From Diaporthe sp. PMI_573 (taxonomy: Eukaryota > Ascomycota > Sordariomycetes > Diaporthales > Diaporthaceae), in assembly GCA_021399435.1 (NCBI GenBank), contig JAJTUP010000030.1:124001-188000 (forward strand): a stretch of DNA of 64,000 bases, in the 5' to 3' direction. The position numbers and the translations under genes are program-made. Below the pieces are notes generated by a model. The model was not told the DNA's origin. It was given only the letters and a program-made list of their open reading frames with translations, and did not search any database. Below, in pieces: positions 35,021-46,504 of this stretch; the first letter of the stretch is position 1; each line of letters starts with the position of its first letter.

Positions 35021-37161
35021 TCATAGAAAGATACTACCGCAGAACTTGTCTAGTTCTGCTGTACCACCAGCCCCAAGCGCACCCACAAACGCAACGTGCT
35101 GATCAGGTCTGCACACAACCACACATCCATACGAGCGATCAACCCGATAGCACCCATAAGCATCCTGAAACCTGCCATAGACATCGGGCTCGTCGCTAAA
35201 GACACAGTCGTAGTCCCATCCGTCCTCAGCATCCCACGGGCGAAAGATGGGTGCCAAGCTGAGCAAGGGGATGCACTCACGCGGATTTGACATGATGGTC
35301 ACGATTTCGAACAGCGGAACAAGGCGTCCTTTTCCCCTGCCTGGGGTCGACCGCTCAAAGTCCGTGCTGCTAACGCGGCGATCGTCGTCGGCCACAAGCA
35401 TCTTGTGCCGGTTGCAGAATGATTGGGGGGGGGGGGGGGATAGATACTCCCCAAACTCAGTCAAGCGACACTGCTGCTCTGATTGCCTCAGATCACCAGC
35501 AAATACAACCAATCGCCATCGCCCGTCTGCTGCGAGCTTGGACGCGAGCTGCGTGGGTGCCGCCGTGGCGTGATTGATGACTATGAACGAGGGCATGCGT
35601 TGGCCCAGCGCGATTCCACCTGGGGCAGGAAGACGTGCTCCCCTTATTTCTCGTGGGTATTGTCTTCCTTTTTCTGGCTGTTAACGACGCCGCTGGAAGG
35701 GCCGCGGCTGTCAGCCTTGTAACCAGGTATCCAGGCGCATACCCAACTGCCACGCCACTGAGAAAAGCATATAGACTGTTGCGAAATGCCTGCAAATCAG
35801 ACTGGCTCGCGGCGTCTGCCCCATCTCCGACCCGGCTTTTGTAGAATTCCACGGTGACCAGATCCGCACTCAAGAGTTGCTCCGCGACAGGCCTCCGCTC
35901 TTCCTCGAAACTGGCCAGGACACGGTGGGGCAAGTAGCCCTTGAGGACGCAGCAGATCTTCCAGGCGAGGTTGTAAGAGTCCTGCATCGAGACGTTCATC
36001 CCTTGGCCGATCTTGGGCGAATGCGTGTGGATCGCGTCGCCCACCAGGAAAACGCGCATCTCGGCCGAGCTAAAGGTGTCAGCCAGCCTCTGCCCGACGT
36101 GGTACGCAGACCACCAGTCGACACGGCTGCACTCGAGCCGGAATGGGTGGAATATCCTCTGGGCCGCGGAGAGGATCATGGACGCCGTGATCAGGCTCCG
36201 TTCCACGCTCGGGTATACCTCGTCCAGCTGCACGTACAGGCGCACAAGCTTGGCTTCGCGGGGGACGACGTGGATGCTGCCGCGGCGGGACTGAACGACG
36301 CAGGTTTGACGAATATCGGGGAAATCGCTCAGTGGCAGGATGTCGATCACGCCCCAAGGTTCGTCGGTCCTGTCCCCTTTCATGGCTATGTTGAGCTGCC
36401 GCCTGGTCCAGCTTTTGGCTCCGTCTGCGCCAATAACGTACTTGGCTCGAACAATCTCGAGTTCCCCGGACATACCGTGTCTGATTCTCACCTCAACAGG
36501 GTAGGCGGTATCGACATCATGGTTGCTCTTGTCCGCGCCTATTGATGACTGCGAGGTTGAGTTGCTCCTCATGATGAGCTGGAGTGTCTGCACGTTCCTC
36601 TCGACCGCGATTGTGTCCCCGCCGCCTCGGGCGCTATTTTCTGCAATCTTATTCTCTAACAACTCCTCGAGATGGCCTTGACCTAGTAGGCACGCCTGGA
36701 AATTGCTTACGCCGGGCGTTTGCACCACGATAGACTGGGTACGCTCAATGCGGCCTTGACTATCCGTTCTCTTAAACGTTCTGTTAGCCAGCCTGTTTCG
36801 AACCCCTCGAGATGGATGGAGATGAGGTCCTCAACATCAGTAAAAAACGTACCCAATGGCGAATTTGAAAGTCCAGCGCCGCCTCTCGAAGAACCTTTTG
36901 CGACAGATCAAAGCTCTCAAGCACCTCCATGGTCCGGCATGTGATGCCATCCGCATGACCCTTCGTCACGCGTCCGGCCTTATCGTCAATGATTCGGGCC
37001 GGAACGCGGTACTTGGAAGCCCAGAGAGCAGCAATCAGACCTGCAAGGCCTACTCCGATGATGAAGAGGTCAGTGTATGAGACGCTCCGCTCCATGGCTG
37101 CCTCTACTGTCGACATCTCTGTTATCGAGTACGATGGCTGATGATTGTGCTGGTGTTCCAT
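35021..37161 (-). CDS. Phenol 2-monooxygenase-like FAD hydroxylase; frame break or 46-nt intron
   Basis: Exon one 36853-37161 and exon two from 36770 (82-nt intron). Motifs of group A flavin hydroxylases: dinucleotide fold GVGLAG (36-41), KYVIGADGAKSWTRRQLNI (DG motif), VFLVGDAIHTHSPKIGQGMN followed by VSMQDSYNLAWKI (GD motif), and a carboxyl thioredoxin-like domain with GRWRLVVFAGD and RSYGCVVVCRPDQHVAF. These enzymes hydroxylate phenols with NAD(P)H and O2. At about 35.67-35.72 kb the frame shifts by one. Either a 46-nt GT-AG intron (35678-35723) joins GYAPGYL to PEKGRQYPREIRGARL, giving 670 residues, or one extra base sits in an A5 run (plus strand T5, 35669-35673), giving 685. A 15-base C run lies inside the coding sequence (four Pro). 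Divergent from the ammonia-lyase gene. Confidence 0.82.
35425..35439 (+). repeat. 15-nt G homopolymer inside a coding sequence
   Basis: Fifteen consecutive G on the plus strand, read as C on the coding strand of the flavin monooxygenase, giving Ser-Pro4-Gln in the current frame. The reading frame stays homologous on both sides, so the count of 15 is in phase here. Such a run is prone to slippage in replication and in sequencing. Confidence 0.9.
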
Positions 37162-38368
37162 GTCCTTCGACGATGACCTAAAGGCTCAGCTATGTGTACC
37201 TTTTTCGCCTAGCACTTGGGAATCAAGAAATAGAGCATCAAATCAGGAACCGGCCCTCCAACGCTCAGCATTCGTCGCTCGTCGCCCCCTCCACCGAGCT
37301 CCAAGGCACGACAGCTGCAGGAAAACGGGTTGTTTGTGGCGTGCACAGGACTGCAAGACCTTGAGACAGCGTGCCACCTGTTGGCCCGATGAGAGACTTT
37401 TTTCTATATAGTACCTCGCATGTTGGGGTTCGTAATACGCTGATGCGGTGAATCTGGTCAAGTAAAGCGCAAAGTCGAAGCTGGCTGGATACGAGGCTTC
37501 TCCCGGAGCGGTGCTTGTGCCCTGCTGTTACCGTAGCGAGTTCGCATTTGGGCATGTGCTATCCTATCCCGTTATACATAGTACGGGTGGCTAGCGAGGC
37601 CATTTCCCTTCCATAACCTGTCCTCTCATGACCGGCTCCACCAACGTGCAAAGTCAAAGCCTCTCAGAGGTAATGTTAATCACGTGGAACATCGGCGAAG
37701 GGTTTGTCGCTATTGATTAGCCCATTGTGTTCGATCCTGAATCAAAGCCTTGCCCGGGGTGCACAACTTGAAGTCTGGGCGTGGGGGTTGAAAAATAATG
37801 AATCAGGACGTACAACGAGGTCCTACCGGCTTGATGGCCAAATTGAACACGGACCACGCTTTGTGCTACCATGTGGAACAAGGTGAGGCTGCTTCCCCTG
37901 GCAAACAATCTCACGGTCCGGGGAAGTGCAGCTGTTGAATCTCTAGATGGTAGATGTGTTTCGTTGTGAGGGGTGTTACCCTGGTACGGGCGGCATGGTA
38001 ACATAATCTCCAGATATTATCTCGACAACCTTGGGAACTTAGTTGGCCTTGCATAGACTCCTGCGCTACCGAAATGAGTCGGCAAAGGACACCGTGTATG
38101 CAATCTTGGTTTGCTTCTTTGCAGTTTGCGGCCCGCGGGTGACACGAATACAACAGTTCTCAAGGAGTGGTGAAGTCAAGATGCCGACCATTTCTCTCAG
38201 CCTCGGTCGGTACAGAAGTAGAAATCCCGTTCTTCATGAGATCGAAAAAGGACTTTTGCTTCCCAAGACTATAAAAACAGTCACTATCGAGGCGATCCAC
38301 CAAGAAAGCCCATGGGACAGGTGCTAGAATACGTTTTGCATTTACCAAGCCATTGAACTTTCAGCACC
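37162..38368. promoter_or_regulatory. Bidirectional promoter region, flavin monooxygenase / ammonia-lyase
   Basis: 1.2 kb separating two divergent coding starts (FAD monooxygenase - and MIO ammonia-lyase +). No coding signal was found, so both promoters must lie here. Shared control of the two aromatic-directed genes is a reasonable inference. I did not identify a specific binding site. Confidence 0.5.
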
Positions 38369-40727
38369 ATGGATCCAAGACGTCGCCCACATTTCGACGA
38401 GACAAAGCGGTCATGGGAACGCCTCCAACACCTTCTTAAGCACGGAGAGCTAGTTCTCAATGGCCATAGTCTTAACACTGCAGGGGTAGTCGCCGTTTCC
38501 AGGTTGGTTTGATTTCATTCTATCTACGCTGGAAAATCATTTCGAAGTCTCTGACGCCTATTTTGCAGACGTTCTTGCTTGCCAAGCATCGACAAAAGCC
38601 CTGACCTTCGAAGAGGCCTCGTGAGAAGTGTAGAGACACTAGAGCGGTACCTGAGCAACGGGTCCTATTTGTACGGTCAGTAAATCCAGGACACGATGTG
38701 GCGGTACTCGTCGCCATTGCTTCGTTTGACGTGGTCTTTAGGGGTGAACACGGGCTTTGGTGGCTCCGCCAATGTCCGCACTACCGATCTCCGCGGCCTT
38801 CAGGTCTCGCTGATCCAACACACGCAATCCGGCATCATATCGAAGATTGATGCTACCGAGCAAGGTCACGATGAGTTTGGCCGCCATGTGATGCCCCATG
38901 TGGTAAGTACCCTATCTTCCAGGGCCATCTGTTCCGCTGTCTTGTCTAGATTGAAAGAAGCAATGGCTGACTGACCCGTTACCCTGGAGTGGGCCAAAGC
39001 CACCATGATAGTGCGAGTCAACGCAAATCTACGTGGACACTCTGCCGTCACGCTCAATGTGGCTGAGTCCATTATCAACTTGGTGCGCAATGACTGTGCA
39101 CCGCTGATCCCACTGCGCGGGTCTATCTCAGCCTCTGGGGATCTCATGCCACTATCCTATGTGGCAGGCTGTATCATGGGAAACGCTGACATCACTGTCC
39201 GGGTGGGCAAGGGCTGCAACAAGGCAAAGGAGGATAGAGAGGATGGTAGTGCTGTGACAATGCTAGCTGCTGACAAGGCATTGCAGATGCTAGGTATGAA
39301 GCCTATAGTCCTCGGACCCAAGGAAGGGCTCGGCCTTATCAACGGTACAGCGGCCTCCGCAGCAGTCGCCAGCCTGGCATCAAACGACGCGAACAACCTC
39401 GCCGTCATCTGCCAGCTTCTGGCAAGCATGCTTGCGGAGGGCATGGGATCGGATGCAGAGTGGGCCACGGCATTCATATCCGACGTGCGACCACATGACG
39501 GGCAGGTCGAGGCAGCCTACAACATCCGCAGCCATCTACTCGGCTCGAAAATGGTGACGGGCCTGGACAGGCCGCAAGGACCATTTCAAGAAGGGCCTGA
39601 TCCAAGACCGGTATTCCCTCCGCAGCAGCCCGCAGTGGCTGTCCCCCATCCTCGAGGACCTCCTCGCCGCAAAACGCCAGGTGGAGACGGAGCTCAATTC
39701 AACCTCGGACAACCCCGTCGTTGACGTCGCCAACGACGACATCGTCTGCGGCGCCAATTTCCAGGCGACAGCCATCACAGCGGCGTCTGAGAAGGTGAGG
39801 TTCTGCCTGCAGATGATGGGTCGCATAATCTTCAGCCAGGCGTCGGAGATTATCAACCAGCATCACAACAACGGTCTGCCGCCTAACCTTGCTGCCGACG
39901 ACCCGAGCCTGTCATTTTGCCTCAAGGGGGTCGATGTTAATATGGCGTCCTACCAGTCGGAGCTTGGCTACCTGGCCAACCCGGTCTCGTCGCACGTGCT
40001 CTCGGCCGAGATGCACAACCAGGGGATCAACTCGCTGGCCTTGCTGACGAGCCGCTTCACCATGCAGTCCGTCGACGTGTTGACTCACTTGTTCGCCGCG
40101 GCTCTGTACACAGCGTGTCAAGCACAGGACCTGCGGGTGCTTCACGTGTCATTTCTCGATGCACTACGGCCCGTGCTGAACGCCGTCGTGTGCCACCACC
40201 TTGATGGTGTGGACTGCATGTCCCTCTTGCACGATGGGGTGTGGAACACGGTCTGCGACGTGTGGTGGGACACTGCCGTCCACGACGCGGGCCCACGGGC
40301 CGACATTGTCGCATCAGCAACATTGGCATGTATCACAGAGTTCACGACTGCACAAGGGCTGCAGCAGGCGAATGAAAGGGTAAAGACAGGCGGGGGAGGT
40401 CCAGCAGCTGGTCGAGGGTCATACGATATCAGCAGGCTGCAGGACCTGAAAACAGCCATGGCGCAAGCCATACTGGAGGCATATCTGTCTCACCGTGCCG
40501 CCTTCTTCAACCGGCAGACGACAGCGCAGTTCCTGGGCCGGGGAACAAGTGTATGCTACGAGTTCGTGCGTGGAGAGCTGGGGGTGCCGTTCCATCGTGG
40601 GCTGGTCGATCAGCCTGGGCCCGGAGACTGCGACAAGAAGACGATTGGGTCGTGGGTCTCGGTCATCTATGAGGCGATCCGGGACGACCGGTTGATTGAC
40701 TGTATCATGGGCCAGCTAGTTGTGTAA
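38369..40727 (+). CDS. Phenylalanine/tyrosine ammonia-lyase-like MIO enzyme, with apparent frameshift
   Basis: Exons 38369-38502, 38569-38675, 38742-38902 and 38990-40727 (introns 66, 66 and 87 nt). Motifs: YG|VNTGFGGSANVRT (catalytic Tyr loop), RVNANLRGHSAVTLNVAESI, the MIO triad A182-S183-G184 in GSISASGDLMPLSYVAG, LGLINGTAASAAVASLA, then GLIQDRYSLRSSPQW, LNSTSDNPVVDV, and SYQSELGYLANPVSSHV. The MIO prosthetic group deaminates Phe, Tyr or His without other cofactors; overall length of about 712 residues fits fungal PAL rather than bacterial HAL (about 510). The frame breaks at about 39571-39579: GLDRPQG... should continue as RKDHFKKGLIQDR in the next frame, by loss of two bases (CG in a CGCG) or gain of one. 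Aminomutase activity cannot be excluded by eye. Confidence 0.87.
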
Positions 40728-43119
40728 AGTAGAAAGAGTCACGTTTTCTTTGCATCGAAGTCTTTCTCTGGATCGGGACACGGTAGACAGTGTCAACTGC
40801 ACGTTCTTCACTTGATACGTACTGTAGTCAACCAACAGTGTTTCTGCAGAGGCCGAAGCAAAATGATCTTTTCTGGTGGGTGCAACATCCACGTTGTGAA
40901 TCAGGAGAAGGATGCAAAATTGCTGACGATAGTGTAGGAGCTGTCTACTAGTTGAGTACTGCTTTATGAAGTGTTGAGGAAGGACTGGACACATGTGACA
41001 GCAAGCCTACAATCTGGGGGGACAAAGCCTCGGAAACGGAAACAAGCCACGGGGGACGGGCACTAGGGAGGGTGCAGTGGTGAGCATTGAGTGCCAAGAT
41101 CCTGAGGGCACAACGACCAGCGCATTGGCCATGCTGTTCTGTTACCGGCCGCGGCGCATTGACGTGAGCACATACACGTGGGAAAGTAAAAGAGTGGCCG
41201 CTATGAGGACAGCCGTGTTGTTAGCTTGACCTAGCTTGAAGAAAGACGGTCTTGGCCGGACCCCAGATCTGCCCCTGGGGTTTCTTGGGCGGTTGCTTGT
41301 CTCTCGTGTTCCTGTCTTGCCTGCTAGGCCCGGGATGGAGACGTGCTGCAAAGCTTGTGACGACGGGTGGACGCGAGTACGAGCACGAGAACATAAGTTT
41401 TCAACCTGCTGGTAAGAGAGCGTTGCAACTATGTCGTCCAACCGCACACCAGCGGGCGGGCCCGTAATGCCTGTTTCCTGCAGCCAGGTGGCGATATGCC
41501 GCTGCCGAACGCGAGCCTGGAATATCTGCTGGCCACCATCCTGACTCGTCGGACGTTTCTTGTCTGAACACGGTCCCGTTTCAGGACCCAGGCATAACAG
41601 CATATGCCGAGTATTGGCCCGATTGTTCGTGTGCCTTCTATTTCTTCTTCCCCCAAGGTGTTGGCTCATGTGCATGGTGTCAGTGTGTGTGCTTGTGCCC
41701 ATATTCACCGGCCGCCTTCTCAACCTCAGGCGGGCCAGATGTGGAAAAGGGTCCGGGCTTCTTCACTTGTTGGGGGACCTTGCCAATCACGGTCATCCGA
41801 GCTGAGCCAGGCGTAAGAGGGGTGCAAGTCAGTCAGTCCATCATAATCTGACAGCAGTGAGAATGCAACCAGGCACCCAGGGTCCCGATTTAAATTAGAT
41901 TCTGGGTAGTACTAGGCTTTTAGAGTGAACAGGTACGGGCAGACAGTCAGGAGCTAGCGGTAGCGGTAGCGGCGATCTAAGACTGACGGGGCTACTATAG
42001 CGTATATGCTGGAGATGGTGGTCATCCCTCTATGGCGTCTGTACTTTGACCCCCTTTTTTTCAGCACATGTACACGTGTCTGTCTGCCCATGTCTCTTCT
42101 TCGGGTGTGTGTATGTGCAAGTCAGTCTGTCTCAAGGGAGGAGGCAATAAACCTCTGGATCTGGACCAATCTTGCGAACCCCGCCTTGAATCGCACATGA
42201 GTGGGTAACGCAATGGACTGCGCTGAGTAACGATGCTCCCCCACGTGGTCCAAGCTGCTGCCTTGGCGGGTGCTCTGAGTGGTGCTTATGCCAAGGATTA
42301 CGAGCTTTTATACCTCATCGAGACGGATCGAGCCAGGCCAGGCCGGAAAGGGAGCGACGGAGAGCTGGCCTACATGCTTGCTCCCGTATTCTGGTAGTCT
42401 GCCCACTGTCAGGATACTCGCGCTGATCCGTGGCGCGCCATCGGATCCTGGGATCCTCCCCGAGCATTAAAAGGCAAGCAGCCATGCGTGGTTTGATTGG
42501 GCTGATAAATTAAAATTATACCTGGAGCACTCCGAAGCTTGGGGCCGCCTCATGCGAAACCTAATTCAGTGGGTAGCCACGCCAAAGCGTCCCCCTGGGC
42601 TGGGCGAATCTGGAATTCCTTGGGGACTGAGATTCGATTCCGAGGGGGGTCGCACAGCTGAAAGTTTAAAGAGACACGGCGGCGTTTTTCTTTTGTCTTA
42701 CCCTGTCAGATATACTTAATCATCCGACGAGCCCCGATTTGATTCCCCCTTGTGTTTGGTCCCCGAGTCGATCGCTTCATTCAGCTCAAGTGTCACTGTG
42801 TTACTTCTTTTTTCCCTCCCTCATTTCCCACACCAACCAACCTTCCACCCAGAGACCCAGACATTTAGTTTGTCTCTCTTCCGGATGTGCTTCGAGATGT
42901 AACCATTTGTCGACTTCCCATTTCGTCGTCTTAACCTTTTGTCGCGTATCGATACACAGCCACCCCTCAAGCCAAGTCTGAGCTAATTCTCGCCTGCGCA
43001 CCCGGCGCGCGGGCCACATCTTTTTTCTTCGCCCCAGGCCCACCTCCCTTCCTTTCCTGGGGCCCTTCTCATCTCACATCTCACATCCTCCCTTTCTACC
43101 AAGGAAGGGCGCGCCAGCC
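40728..43119. other. 2.4 kb intergenic, no supported gene
   Basis: Open frames up to 193 codons (for example 41142-41723 on the minus strand) lack any recognisable feature. The last 400 bases are rich in CT/TC runs typical of fungal promoter and leader regions of the following gene. Confidence 0.5.
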
Positions 43120-44898
43120 ATGGCCGTCATGAGCCACTCGTGGGTGCCGCAGAGGAGATTAGGCGTCTGGGTCGTGGCCCTTATTCTCATCGCGACCGCA
43201 TACTACGCCATATGGACAGACACATTCTCGATGGACCGGTTCCGGGCACAGGGCCTGTCCTCGGCCTCCTCCTGCCAGTGCCCCGGGCTACGGCCGGAAG
43301 ATGCTGCCGTGTTACAGCCGGGCAATAGTACGGGGAGCAGTACGACCACCGTCACCCACCTCTCCTACGTTACAGTCACCAAAGAAGCCCCGAAGGCCGC
43401 CGCCCCCACCAACGCGGACGAGTCGGACCTGAGGGCTGAGCTGCCCGAAAACGCTCCCGATTCCGAGTCCGAGTCCGAGTCGAAACACCAACAATCACCA
43501 CCATCACGACCACCACCCGCCCACGCAACCTCGGGAGCCGCCGCGGCGGTATCATCGCCCACCACCAACCCCTACAGGCCGCACCGCGACCCGGAGTACT
43601 TCATGGACCTGCCCAAGGAGTACGAGCTGAGCAACGAGGACGACGACCTGTGCACCCTCTTCTACACCGACGACTACGTCTACGGCATCGCAAACAGCTC
43701 CACCCAGCTGTGCGCCGAGGGCTCCTACGTCCACGGCTTCGAGGTCCCCACCAACCCGCACCACCACAAGCTCGCCGGCGCGACACCCGTCTACCTGATG
43801 CAGGGGGTGCGCTGGGATGCCGCGGGGCGCACATTCCACGCGCAGTGCGGCGACGCACCCGAGACCGAGAAGGCTACTGTGTATGGGCAGCCTTTGCCGG
43901 GTCTGACGTACGGCGCGCCGAGGGACAGCGCGTGTGACCGGCACGCGCGCGACAGGCAGCTGATTATTTACCCGGCCCTCAAGGAGACGTACGAGAACGT
44001 CTGGCACAAGCTCATGGAGCTCTGGCAAAACAAGCTGTCCTACGACGCCGCGCGCATCGCCCTCGACCCGGCCACGGGTGCGCCGTTCCTCACGCAGGAG
44101 CAGGTCGCATCCGCGAGGGTCGTCTTCCCAGACGACCACGAGGGGCCGTGGGACGACGCGTGGGAGATGCTGACCGGGAAACCGCCCGTCCGCTACTCGG
44201 AGCTCGACCCGGAGGTGTGCTACGATGTAGTGGTGGGCACGGTGGGCTGGGGCGGGCCCTTCTGGTCGGCATTACTAAAAACGACGTACGAGGTGTGCCG
44301 CCGCGAGACGCTCCTGACGTCCTTTACGCGCTGGGTTTTGGGCTGGTACGGCATCCCCGAACGCCCCAGTTCCGACGTCCGGACGAAGCCGACAATCACG
44401 GTCGTGCAGCGCGGGTCGACGCGCAAGTTCCGGGATTTTGCCGCCCTGATGGAGAAGATGCACGAGCAGCACCCGGGGTACGCGATCAACGTGGTCGACC
44501 TCGCCCTCATGGAGAAGCGCGAGCAGATCGCCCTGCTGCAGGGCACCGACGTGCTGGTGGGCCACCACGGGGCCGGGCTGAGCTACGTCATGTTCATGAG
44601 GCCCGACTCGGCCGTGGTCGAGATCCTGCCGCCCTTTTTCCTGAGCAGGGGGTTCCGCTGGGTCGCGCGCATGCGAGGACTTGTGCATTTTATAGGGCAG
44701 GCTATGTGGAAGGAGGAGTACCTCCAGGCCGTCGAGGGGATCCCCGTCCCCGACGGGTGGAAGCCTACCGTTCAGGCTGATGGGGATGCTAATGACTGGC
44801 AGACCGAGGAGTGGATCTGGATCACGCACGAGGAGATCCTTGGCCTGGTTGATGCGGCTGTTAAGAGCCAGCTGCATGCCACTGGGGACAAGATGTAG
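43120..44898 (+). CDS. GT61-family glycosyltransferase, type II membrane protein
   Basis: An intronless 592-residue protein. A short cytosolic tail, one membrane anchor at about 14-33 (LGVWVVALILIATAYYAIW), then a Ser/Thr/Pro-rich stem to about 150 and a lumenal catalytic part. GT61 (DUF563) marks: LTYGAPRDSACDRHARDRQL, VVVGTVGWGGPFWSALLK, PTITVVQRGSTRKF, and the conserved end QGTDVLVGHHGAGLSYVMFM followed by VVEILPPFF. The family includes plant beta-1,2-xylosyltransferases and animal EGF-domain O-GlcNAc transferase (EOGT); fungal members are Golgi or ER enzymes acting on glycoproteins or capsule-type glycans. GC-rich in contrast to the DNA on both sides. A second ATG lies three codons downstream. 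No DXD-type metal motif was assigned with certainty. Confidence 0.9.
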   Translation: MAVMSHSWVPQRRLGVWVVALILIATAYYAIWTDTFSMDRFRAQGLSSASSCQCPGLRPEDAAVLQPGNSTGSSTTTVTHLSYVTVTKEAPKAAAPTNADESDLRAELPENAPDSESESESKHQQSPPSRPPPAHATSGAAAAVSSPTTNPYRPHRDPEYFMDLPKEYELSNEDDDLCTLFYTDDYVYGIANSSTQLCAEGSYVHGFEVPTNPHHHKLAGATPVYLMQGVRWDAAGRTFHAQCGDAPETEKATVYGQPLPGLTYGAPRDSACDRHARDRQLIIYPALKETYENVWHKLMELWQNKLSYDAARIALDPATGAPFLTQEQVASARVVFPDDHEGPWDDAWEMLTGKPPVRYSELDPEVCYDVVVGTVGWGGPFWSALLKTTYEVCRRETLLTSFTRWVLGWYGIPERPSSDVRTKPTITVVQRGSTRKFRDFAALMEKMHEQHPGYAINVVDLALMEKREQIALLQGTDVLVGHHGAGLSYVMFMRPDSAVVEILPPFFLSRGFRWVARMRGLVHFIGQAMWKEEYLQAVEGIPVPDGWKPTVQADGDANDWQTEEWIWITHEEILGLVDAAVKSQLHATGDKM

Positions 44899-46336
44899 TG
44901 GTGGCTCTTCTTCTTTCTTGTGTGTAGATAGATCACGTTAGAAATTTTCGTATATACCCGGTTCGTCAATACCACTTTTCAAGACAAAATATGCGGGCCA
45001 TTCAAGCACACTTGGAAGCAACTGTTCACGAAGTACACGAAGTAATTACTTGCAAATCGCCAATCTCGCTACGTAGAGACTTGCAGGTGCATCCAGCACT
45101 ATTTTAGTTCTAGCAGTGATGCACGACATTCTGGATGCTACCCAATCTATACCAAGGTGTCATTATAGGCATGGAATATCGATAGCCCACTTGGACATCA
45201 CAGATAGAATGGGACAGATCATACGACGGCCAAGTGGTCTCACAAAAGCGGTAAAGTGTGACCTTCCTCATCTACATGGATACAAGACATCCAACAGCCA
45301 CGAATTGTGCTAGATGCCGTGAAAATATGTTGCCTCGCTTGCGCATTGTTCAGTTGTCGCCAGATACCTTAAGACAAGAAACTGTTCTCTTTCGGTGACG
45401 ACAGTGTAGAGCCCCAAATGCTCGTGGCCCACGTCATTCAGATCCTGCGAGGTTGAGAATCTTGTTGGCTCAACATCTCTGACAATCCATACTTTGACCA
45501 TGACACTATTCATTCTAGTATTACGCTTGAATGTAAAACTATATTTTCTGGAAGAAGCTGTTTTCTCAGTCTTACACGTGGCTCAGTCCGTGTCAAGCTT
45601 CGATATACCTCAGCGCTTACTAATATGTGCCCAACGTACCAAGTTTTGGGAAGAGGGACACGATACATCGCCGAATCTGTATGTCGAAGATTTTGAATCC
45701 ATACTAATTCCAAAGACGGTGTATCTGGTGAAAAGTTCGGGTGTCATGACTGCCCGGAGCCTGTGAACTCTTCCTGTCAGCGAACTTCTTGTCTCCGTCA
45801 CTCACCAGCTTGTTGGCAGATGGACAAGCATATGCACTGAGTCTGCGAGATGAATTTGTCACAACGCTCTCATGTTTTTCATCTCATCAAATAGGGGACA
45901 GCACATGCGGCTAACCACATGGGTTTTCTTGATAGGCAAGGCTAGTGGCAAACTCACCGCCATTGTACTGAAAGTTCTACTCACCTAAAGACACGAATAA
46001 TTTATCCGCTCCTCATTCCTCACAAGACAGTCTGTCGAGAATCACTCCTGTGTTTGAAAAGACCATAAGTAGCCGTCGAGCGCAAGGTAACGAATCCAAC
46101 TCTCATTTGTACACCACACAGCTTCCAGAGACAGCTCATCTTACTTTCCAGCCCCGCGAGGCCAGCACCAAGAGGCATCAAACACCTTGCGAATCCGATA
46201 CCAAGAGAGATAAGCGAGATTTTCACAGAATTTTCAACAACTAAAAGCGACTCGGAACTCAGAAACATCGATATTACCCAACAACCTCTCCAGCAATAAA
46301 ACAACACTCAGCATCCACTAAAGCAACACCCACCAA
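44899..46336. other. Intergenic, no gene seen
   Basis: Short frames on both strands without recognisable features. Contains the 3' region of the GT61 gene and the leader of the small CxxC protein gene. Confidence 0.45.
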
Positions 46337-46504
46337 ATGCCTGCCCTGCCTCCCGAAAAAAACGATCCCAAGAAGGATTGTGGAGTATGCCAGAAGAGAC
46401 CTTGCGTTTGTGGCAAGTCCATGCCGAATCCTCAACCACGCCGGGGAGGTGGCACGCAGCCCCCGCCGCCGTCGCCGGCTCCTGAACCGGAGCCGCGTCG
46501 TTAG
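46337..46504 (+). CDS. 55-residue CxxC/CxC proline-rich microprotein
   Basis: An ATG in good context (CACCAAATGCC) opens a 55-codon frame. The protein has a charged start (PPEKNDPKKD), a compact cysteine motif CGVCQKRPCVC (C15, C18, C23, C25), then a Pro/Arg/Gly-rich tail (PQPRRGGGTQPPPPSPAPEP). The Cys spacing C-x2-C-x4-C-x-C could bind one zinc ion. No signal peptide is present, so it should be intracellular. I do not recognise a named family. Support for it being a real gene comes from a second, diverged copy of the same segment about 400 bases downstream that keeps the SPCICRKS core. Transcription is unproven. Confidence 0.55.
   Translation: MPALPPEKNDPKKDCGVCQKRPCVCGKSMPNPQPRRGGGTQPPPPSPAPEPEPRR

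Noticed and set aside
39554..39570. A 17-nt GT...AG segment at the ammonia-lyase frame break
   Set aside because: Far too short for a spliceosomal intron, and its removal does not restore the required frame.
25140..40727. Conventional secondary-metabolite cluster
   Set aside because: No NRPS, PKS, terpene synthase, prenyltransferase or P450 reading frame lies in or next to the block.
41142..41723. 193-codon minus-strand frame between the ammonia-lyase and GT61 genes
   Set aside because: Composition is random-looking and Arg-rich, no family is recognised, and a plus-strand frame overlaps it.
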